A stretch of DNA of 7,927 nt from contig DIAL01000157.1 of NCBI GenBank assembly GCA_002414705.1, positions 21,070 to 28,996 of the forward strand. Direction: 5' to 3'. The notes under the pieces were generated by a model, which was not told the origin of the DNA, did no database searches, and saw nothing but the letters and a program-made list of their open reading frames with translations. The stretch comes from Flavobacteriaceae bacterium UBA5079. GTDB lineage: Bacteria; Bacteroidota; Bacteroidia; Flavobacteriales; Flavobacteriaceae. Positions 1-6,200 of this stretch are shown in pieces (within the stretch, counting starts at the first letter, position 1; every line of letters begins with the position of its first letter). A program made the translations under genes and the position numbers.

Positions 1-123
1 TGTTAAATCGACATTAAATTAATAGTGTAAAAGTAACGCATTATTTATTTTAGCTGAAATTATTTCGGTGTTGCCTAAAAAGCATCGGTAAAGGCACATT
101 TTGTGCGACAAAAAAGAACATTC
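1..123. other. Non-coding leader upstream of xth
   Basis: I see no gene in this AT-rich 123-nt stretch. The only structure noted is a small perfect inverted repeat at 94-106, GCACA then TTT then TGTGC, ending 17 nt before the xth ATG. No clear Bacteroidota promoter (TTTG then TAnnTTTG) or terminator could be identified. The tail of a preceding gene cannot be confirmed. Confidence 0.5.
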
Positions 124-885
124 ATGAAAATTATTTCTTACAACGTAAACGGTATTCGTGCCGCATTAAATAAAGGATTTATTGATTGGCTAACAGCTGC
201 CAATCCCGATGTAATCTGTTTGCAAGAAATTAAAGCAAATAAAGAACAATTAAGTTTAGAGCTTTTTGAAGATGCAGGTTATAACTATCATTATTGGTTT
301 TCAGCTGATAAAAAGGGATATAGTGGTGTGGCCATTTTAAGTAAAACTGAACCCAACCATGTTGAGTATGGTACAGGAATAGAGTCTATGGATTTTGAAG
401 GACGAAATATTCGTGCAGATTTTCCTGGTGTTTCCGTTATGAGTTTGTATTTGCCTTCAGGTACTAATGATGCACGTTTGCAACATAAGTTTGATTATAT
501 GGATATGTTCCATAATTATATAGAAGACTTACGAATAGAAATTCCAAATCTTGTTATATGTGGCGATTACAATATATGCCATGAAGAAATAGATATCCAC
601 AATCCGAAAATGAAAGGTGTTTCAGGATTTTTACCAGAAGAGCGCGATTGGTTAGGGAACTTCATAGATAGTGGTTTTATTGATTCGTTTAGATATTTAA
701 ACCCTGACAAACAGGTGTTTAGTTGGTGGAGTTATCGTGCTAATTCCAGAGCTAATAATAAAGGATGGCGTTTGGATTATGCTATGGTTTCAAAACCGTT
801 ACAAGAAAAACTAAAAAGAGCCGTTATACTCACGGATGCGGTTCATAGTGATCACTGTCCAATTTTAGTTGAATTAGATAAATAA
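124..885 (+). CDS. xth: Exodeoxyribonuclease III (AP endonuclease, EEP family)
   Basis: The 253-residue product is a full-length ExoIII. Family members cleave DNA 5' to abasic sites and remove 3' nucleotides or blocking groups in base-excision repair, in the cytoplasm. The active-site motifs of the endonuclease/exonuclease/phosphatase fold are all visible: N7 in NVNGIRA, E35 in LQEIK, the KKGYSGVAI loop (63-71), Y109 in LYLPSG, GDYN (147-150, catalytic D148 and N150), FSWWSYR (199-205), RLDY (216-219) and the terminal SDHCP (242-246). Nothing is missing or truncated. I chose ATG at 124 because the protein then begins MKIISYN, as family members do. An in-frame GTG at 103 would add only seven non-conserved residues (MRQKRTF). 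No Shine-Dalgarno sequence is seen, which is normal in Bacteroidota. The OmpA-like gene follows after 23 nt, so the two may share a transcript. Confidence 0.95.
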   Translation: MKIISYNVNGIRAALNKGFIDWLTAANPDVICLQEIKANKEQLSLELFEDAGYNYHYWFSADKKGYSGVAILSKTEPNHVEYGTGIESMDFEGRNIRADFPGVSVMSLYLPSGTNDARLQHKFDYMDMFHNYIEDLRIEIPNLVICGDYNICHEEIDIHNPKMKGVSGFLPEERDWLGNFIDSGFIDSFRYLNPDKQVFSWWSYRANSRANNKGWRLDYAMVSKPLQEKLKRAVILTDAVHSDHCPILVELDK

Positions 886-908
886 CCCCAAATTATAAAA
901 ATGAAATT

Positions 909-1868
909 ATGAAAAAATATATTTTAGCATCTGTTCTATTAGTTGCATTAACAACAGCTTGTGTATCTCCAAAAGTTTATAAAGATTTAGAAGGAAAGTA
1001 CAATACGTTAAAAAAGCAGAACAGTAATCTTTCAGCTGAAAATGACGAATTATCTTCAGCAAAGAATAAAGCGTTAAATGAATTGGAAGCCTTACAAAAA
1101 AGCTTTAATGAAACGGTTTCTCAACGCGATAAGTTACAACAAGATTATGATGGTATACAATCTAAATTTGATGTTTTAAAAGCCTCATATGATGCGTTAG
1201 AAACAAATAGTTCCGCATCTATTGCTGAAAACTCTAAAAAAAATCGTGAATTATTAGCACAATTGGAAGCTAAAGAGCAAGCATTAGCAGCAGAAAATGC
1301 GCGATTAGAAAAATTGAAAAAGGAGTTGGGCGAACGCTCCAGTCGTGTGGCAGAACTGGAAAGTATGATAGCGGCCAAAGATGCTGATATGAAACGTTTA
1401 AAAGATGCTATTTCCAGTGCCTTAACCGATTTTGAAGGAAAAGGTTTAACCGTTGAGCAACGTGGTGGAAAAGTATATGTGTCCATGGAAAACAAATTAT
1501 TATTTCAATCGGGCAGTTGGGCAGTTGGTACGCAAGGAAAGCAAGCCGTAAATCAATTAGGTTCTGTTTTAGCTGTAAATCCTGATATTGCTATTTTAAT
1601 TGAAGGTCATACAGATAATGTTCCATACAGCGGAAGTGGACAATTAAGTGGAAACTGGGATTTGTCCACAAAACGTGCAACAGCTATTGTAAATATATTA
1701 CGAGAAAACGATGCTATTAATCCGGAGAATTTAACCGCTGCTGGACGTGGAGAATATGCGCCAATAGCCACTAATGAAACAGCAGAAGGCAAAGCCAAAA
1801 ACAGACGTATTGAAGTTATTTTAACACCAAAATTAGATGAGATTTCAAAATTATTAAACGATATTTAA
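909..1868 (+). CDS. OmpA family lipoprotein with long coiled coil (peptidoglycan-binding)
   Basis: The 319-residue product is predicted to tether the outer membrane to the cell wall. Residues 1-17 form a short lipoprotein signal ending LTTA before C18, the likely lipidated cysteine. The T at position -3 is less usual than L but acceptable. Residues about 25-165 are rich in K, E, Q, A and L with heptad-like spacing and should form a long coiled coil, with a Ser/Asn-rich break near 98-112. Residues about 195-305 are the OmpA/MotB C-terminal domain, with GHTDN (233-237), NWDLSTKRA (249-257) and NRRIEV (298-303). These contain the Asp and Arg positions that family members use to hold the diaminopimelate of peptidoglycan. 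There is no N-terminal beta-barrel, so this is not a classical OmpA porin; Pal-like or MotB-like lipoprotein describes it better. It lies 23 nt after xth and 55 nt before tas. Confidence 0.92.
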   Translation: MKKYILASVLLVALTTACVSPKVYKDLEGKYNTLKKQNSNLSAENDELSSAKNKALNELEALQKSFNETVSQRDKLQQDYDGIQSKFDVLKASYDALETNSSASIAENSKKNRELLAQLEAKEQALAAENARLEKLKKELGERSSRVAELESMIAAKDADMKRLKDAISSALTDFEGKGLTVEQRGGKVYVSMENKLLFQSGSWAVGTQGKQAVNQLGSVLAVNPDIAILIEGHTDNVPYSGSGQLSGNWDLSTKRATAIVNILRENDAINPENLTAAGRGEYAPIATNETAEGKAKNRRIEVILTPKLDEISKLLNDI

Positions 1869-1923
1869 TCGTTTTAATACTGAAGAATAAACATCAAATT
1901 ATTTATAATTTACAGTTCACATT

Positions 1924-2961
1924 ATGAAATATACCACCTTACCACATACCGATATAAAAGTTAGTAAAATTTGTTTAGGTACCATGACATGGGGAAATCA
2001 AAACACCCAAGCCGAAGGACATCAGCAAATGGATTATGCGTTGGATCAAGGTGTTAATTTTTTTGATACAGCAGAATTATATCCAGTTCCTGCGACTGCC
2101 GAGACCTATGCAGAAACGGAACGTATAATTGGAAATTGGTTTCAAAAAACGGGTAATCGTGATAAGGTTGTATTGGCTTCAAAAATTGCTGGTCCAGGCG
2201 ATTATACAGCTCATATTAGAACCAATGGTTTTAGTCCTGAAGCTTTAATAGATGGTGTAAACCAAAGTTTAAAACGCTTGCAAACAGATTATATAGATTT
2301 ATATCAACTGCATTGGCCAGAGCGTCAAACAAATACATTTGGCATCCGAGACTATAAACATAATACTGAAGATCTCTGGGAAGATAATTTTAATGAAATT
2401 CTGCATACACTTCAAGACCTTATTAAGTCAGGTAAAATTAGACAGGTTGGTATTTCAAATGAAAAAGCTTGGGGAACTATGCGATATTTGGAAGAATCTA
2501 AAAAACATGATTTACCACGAATGATAACTATTCAAAATGCATATTCCTTATTAAATCGTGTATTTGAAGGCGATATGTCTGAAATTGCCATTCGCGAAAA
2601 TATGGGATTATTAGCCTATTCACCTATGGCATTTGGAGTGCTTTCAGGTAAGTATGTTAAAAATCAAGTAGCTGATAATGCACGCTTAAAACTTTTTCCG
2701 CGTTTTGCACGTTACAGTAGTGATCAAGCAACAGAAGCCACTAAACGCTATTTAAAAGTGGCAGAAGATCATAATTTAAGTTTGGCTCAAATGGCTTTGG
2801 CTTTTGTAACCCAACAACCATTTATAACAAGTAATATTATTGGTGCAACCAACATGGAGCAACTTAAAGAGAATATAGCAAGTATTCATCTGGAATTAAA
2901 CGATTCTATTTTGGCATCCATAAATAAGATTCATGAAATTTTCCCAAACCCTGCACCATAA
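1924..2961 (+). CDS. tas: NADP(H)-dependent aldo-keto reductase, Tas-like
   Basis: The 345-residue product is a complete aldo-keto reductase that resembles E. coli Tas from end to end. Shared features I recognise are the LGTMTWG start, the AELYPVPATAET stretch, QTDYIDLYQLHWPER, VGISNE, HDLPRMITIQNAYSLLNR, LLAYSPMAFGVLSGKY, QMALAFV..QPF and a C-terminus ending in PAP. The family tetrad is visible as D48, Y53, K87 and H130. The C-terminal RFARYS and GATNMEQL segments lie where NADPH binds. It is a cytosolic (alpha/beta)8-barrel enzyme that reduces carbonyl compounds with NADPH; the physiological substrate cannot be read from sequence. E. coli tas was named for an effect on starvation-associated mutation and tyrosine auxotrophy, and this role need not carry over. 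It follows the OmpA-like gene on the same strand and is probably the last gene of that cluster. Confidence 0.93.
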   Translation: MKYTTLPHTDIKVSKICLGTMTWGNQNTQAEGHQQMDYALDQGVNFFDTAELYPVPATAETYAETERIIGNWFQKTGNRDKVVLASKIAGPGDYTAHIRTNGFSPEALIDGVNQSLKRLQTDYIDLYQLHWPERQTNTFGIRDYKHNTEDLWEDNFNEILHTLQDLIKSGKIRQVGISNEKAWGTMRYLEESKKHDLPRMITIQNAYSLLNRVFEGDMSEIAIRENMGLLAYSPMAFGVLSGKYVKNQVADNARLKLFPRFARYSSDQATEATKRYLKVAEDHNLSLAQMALAFVTQQPFITSNIIGATNMEQLKENIASIHLELNDSILASINKIHEIFPNPAP

Positions 2962-3042
2962 TTTTAAGAAATGCACTAAATCATCGATAAACTGTATGTT
3001 TTAGGTGAAGATTTTTTCAATTCATCGATTAAATAAGTAGTT

Positions 3043-3069
3043 AATCTATTAACCTTATGTTAATAGATT
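3043..3069. repeat. Perfect 11-bp inverted repeat (hairpin), possible terminator or operator
   Basis: AATCTATTAAC at 3043-3053 and GTTAATAGATT at 3059-3069 are exact reverse complements around a 5-nt loop (CTTAT). The stem has only two G-C pairs. A run of seven T follows at 3080-3086, but ten nt after the stem, so it is not a textbook intrinsic terminator. It lies 82 nt after tas. Because each arm matches another element in this region, an operator role is also possible. Confidence 0.55.
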
Positions 3070-3070
3070 C

Positions 3071-3141
3071 TTGACATAGTTTTTTTATAATTTTAGGAAT
3101 TAATTAAGAAATAATCAACAATATAAATTGTTTGACATAGT
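3071..3141 (+). repeat. Direct repeat TTGACATAGT, 61 nt apart
   Basis: TTGACATAGT is found at 3071-3080 and again at 3132-3141, both on the + strand. The first is followed by TATAATTTTAG and the second lies in the candidate promoter. The ten-nt identity could reflect duplicated promoter elements, or chance. Confidence 0.4.
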
Positions 3142-3162
3142 CTGTTTTTTCCCTCAAAATTG
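3131..3162 (+). promoter_or_regulatory. Candidate Bacteroidota-type promoter for the giant surface gene
   Basis: TTTG at 3131-3134 could serve as the -33 box, and CAAAATTG at 3155-3162 as a poor match (6 of 8) to the -7 box TAnnTTTG, with a 20-nt spacer. It would leave a leader of about 65 nt before ATG 3232. The match is imperfect in an AT-rich region, so the call is tentative. Confidence 0.22.
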
Positions 3163-3231
3163 GAACTATTAAGAGTGTGTTGTTAATTTATAAGTTGATA
3201 GTCAATAGATTAACTAACTTAGATTTAAACA

Positions 3232-6200
3232 ATGAAAAAAATTACCCTTTCAATCCTCTTTGGAATTATATCCTTCTGTGGATTCTCCCAAATTGGATTA
3301 GTTGAAAATTTCGATGCAGGTTTAGTGTTGCCACCAGGATGGACTGGAAGTGGTTATACCGGTTCTGTATTTCAGCCATGTAGTGTTGTTTCCTTAAGAG
3401 CCAATTTAAGTGATACAAACTTATCAGATGATTTAATATCACCAAATATTGTTGGTCAATCAAACGGTTCAGATTTAACTGTTGCTTTTGATTACAAGAT
3501 TGTAGATTGGGCTGCGGCTGTAGATGCAACCAATCCAGGATGGGGAGAACTTAACGTTCAATACTCCACAAATAATGGTGCGGTTTGGACTACTATGGGT
3601 ACGGTGAATGATACCAATCATCAAACATCAAATGCCTGTGCAAACATTAGTTTTGTTTTGCCTGCAGCTGATGTTCCTGTAGGAACAGATATTAAACTAC
3701 GATTTGAAAACACCTATTTTTCAGGTAATTATTATTTTTATATAGATAATGTTACAGCAACACAAGTGGTGGTAGATCCGCCATCATGTTCTAACTTAAT
3801 AGCGCCAACAAATGGTGAAACAGGTGTGGCTATTACAGCAAATTTAAGCTGGCAGCCTGCTACAGGGATTCCAACTGGATATACGCTTTCTGTTGGAACA
3901 ACACCTGGAGGTGACGATGTTGTAGCTACTCAAAACGTTGGTCTTTCTACTACTTTTGATTTGCCAGAGTTAGACTACTCAACTATTTACTATGTAACTA
4001 TTATACCTTTTAATGCTAATGGTGATGCTCAAGGCTGTGTAGAACAATCTTTTACAACAGGATCAGATCCTAATGCACCAGTAGATTGTGGTTCAGGGAT
4101 ACCTATTAATACCGTTTTTTGTTATACAAATAATGATAATACCACATTTAGTTTTGTTAGTAGTGATGGTTCTCCTTTAGTAGTTGTTTTTAACTCGGGA
4201 AGTACAGAAAATAACTGGGATGAATTAATTGTATTAGATTCTGATGGTGTTACTAACTTAAATGCAGCTACACCTTACGGAAATGCTGGTAATTTAGCTG
4301 GTTTACAGTTTACATCTACAGGTGATACTATAACTATTGGTGTGACATCCGATGGTTCTGGAGTAAGTTGTACAAACAATCCTTGGGATTTTGATGTGTT
4401 TTGTGTAGATACAACAGCAATTCCTAATTGTAATGCATCTTTAACAACACCTATAAATGGTGAAGTTGGTGTTAGTGAAAATGTGGATTTAGTTTGGAAT
4501 GCAGCTTCTGTTTTTGTTACAGGTTATAGAATTACTATGGGTTCTACATCTGGCGGAACAGACATTTTAGATAATTTTGATGTTGGAAACGTTTTAACGT
4601 ATAACCTTCCAGCTAGTTTAGATTATGATACAACATATTACGTAACCATAATCCCTTATAATGATAATGGTCCAGCAATAAACTGTAATGAAGAAAGTTT
4701 TACAACAAGACTAGATCCAAATCAGATAATAGATTGTGCCGCTGGTCAAGTTTTAAATACTGTTTTCTGTTATGAAAACGGAAATAACCAATTTCAAGAA
4801 ATTTTTAGTTTCCAAAGTTCTGATGGAAGTCCTTTAAGTATGGTTTTTAATTCAGGAACTATAGAAGCGTGTTGTGATAATATTAGAATCGAAGATGGTA
4901 ATGGAACCATTATTTTTGAAGGTAACAATGGAGGTGATTTAGCTACTTTATCTTTTGTGTCTCTGACCGACAGGTTGGTCTTGTACTATGAAGCTGATGG
5001 CTCAGTTAGTTGTTCAAGTGGTAGTAGAACAGAATGGGATTTTGATGTGTCTTGTGTAGATACTTCAGAAGTGCCAAATTGTAATGCGTCACTTACTAAC
5101 CCTTTAAATGGTGCAGTTGGTGTAGATGAAGATCAAGATCTATTTTGGAGTCCAGCAACTGTTTTCGTTACAGGTTATAGTATCACCATGGGTACTACTT
5201 CGGGTGGAAACGATATTTTAGATAACCAAGATGTAGGAAATGTACTAACTTTCGATCCAGGAACCTTGGTTTTTGATCAGACATATTTTGTCACCATTAT
5301 TCCTTATAATGATAATGGTCCTGCAGAAAATTGTACAGAAGAAAGCTTTACAGTAAGAGCAGATCCTAATCAAGTTGTGGATTGTGATGCTGGACAAATA
5401 GTAAACACCGTTCATTGTTATGAGAATGGAAATAATCAATATGTAGAAATATATAGCTTTGTAAGTTCTAATGGTAACCCATTAAATATTTTCTTCAATT
5501 CGGGAACAATAGAAACATGTTGTGATACTATTAGAATTGAAAATGGTGATGGATCTGTAATTTATGAAGGTACAGGAAATGGCGTTGGAGATCTGTCTGG
5601 CCTATCATTTAATTCAGTAGGAGACACTATCGTGGTCTTTGTTGAAGCTGATGGTTCAGTTAGTTGTGCAAGTGGCGCTGATGACGAATGGGATTTTGAT
5701 GTGTCATGTATAGATACAACAGCTGTTCCAAATTGTAATGCAGTGTTAACAATACCAGCTGATGCTTCGGTTGATGTAAATGAAAACGTAGATTTAACTT
5801 GGAGCATAGCCTCTGTTATTGTAACCGGATATAATTTATCTATCGGTACAACTCCAGGAGGAACAGAATTCTTTAGTGGCGATGTTACAAACGTTTTAAC
5901 TTTCGATCCAGGAACTTTAGATTACGATACAACATATTACGTAACAATTACACCATATAACGATAATGGTGTAGCAACTGGCTGTACAGAATATAGCTTT
6001 ACTACCAGACCAGATCCAAATCAAGTAGTTGATTGTGATTCAGGCGTGCCACTAAATACAACGTATTGCTATACTGGCAATGATACTACTCAATTTAACT
6101 ATGTTAGTTCTACTGGTTTTCCACTTGTTTTAGAATTTAATGCAGGTGAAGTAGAAGAAAACTGGGATGAACTTATAATTCTAGATTCGGATGGTACAGA

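Larger units (their letters stand above)
3038..3216. repeat. Three copies of a TTAATAGATTAA-like near-palindromic element
   Basis: Copy 1 is TTAATCTATTAA at 3041-3052 (minus orientation). Copy 2 begins TTAATAGATT at 3060. Copy 3 is TCAATAGATTAA at 3202-3213. A 13-nt stretch, TAGTTAATCTATT at 3038-3050, is the exact reverse complement of 3204-3216. Copy 3 ends 18 nt before the giant gene's ATG. The repeat in an upstream region suggests a protein-binding site, but AT-rich sequence produces chance matches. Confidence 0.4.
2962..3231. other. 270-nt intergenic control region between tas and the giant surface gene
   Basis: No coding ORF of interest is present, and the AT content is very high. It holds a perfect 11-bp hairpin, three copies of a 12-nt near-palindrome, a 10-nt direct repeat, a T-run at 3080-3086, and a repeated TCATCGAT at 2981 and 3022. 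It probably ends the upstream transcript and starts the next one. Its 270-nt length, longer than the other gaps here, supports a separate promoter for the giant gene. Confidence 0.6.

Noticed and set aside
103..123. GTG at 103 as the xth start
   Set aside because: It adds seven residues not seen in ExoIII; the conserved N-terminus MKIISYN begins at ATG 124.
901..912. Three-codon mini-ORF whose stop overlaps the OmpA-like start (ATGA at 909-912)
   Set aside because: ATG, AAA, TTA, TGA is too short to be meaningful and will arise often in AT-rich DNA. There is no further evidence of translational coupling.
1145..1495. 116-codon antisense open frame inside the OmpA-like gene
   Set aside because: It lies wholly within a well-supported gene on the other strand, its product has no recognisable domain, and its low-complexity composition mirrors the coiled-coil coding strand.
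1896..1911. Inverted repeat AAATTAT/ATAATTT upstream of tas
   Set aside because: It is composed only of A and T with a two-nt loop, so it is expected by chance at this base composition and is not a credible terminator.
2962..3231. Small RNA or riboswitch in the intergenic region
   Set aside because: Only one weak AT-rich hairpin is visible, with no conserved riboswitch core that I can recognise.
3232..3291. Giant protein as a lipoprotein, using the Cys at residue 16
   Set aside because: The residues before the Cys (IISF) do not form a lipobox, and GFS followed by Q fits a Sec signal peptidase I site.
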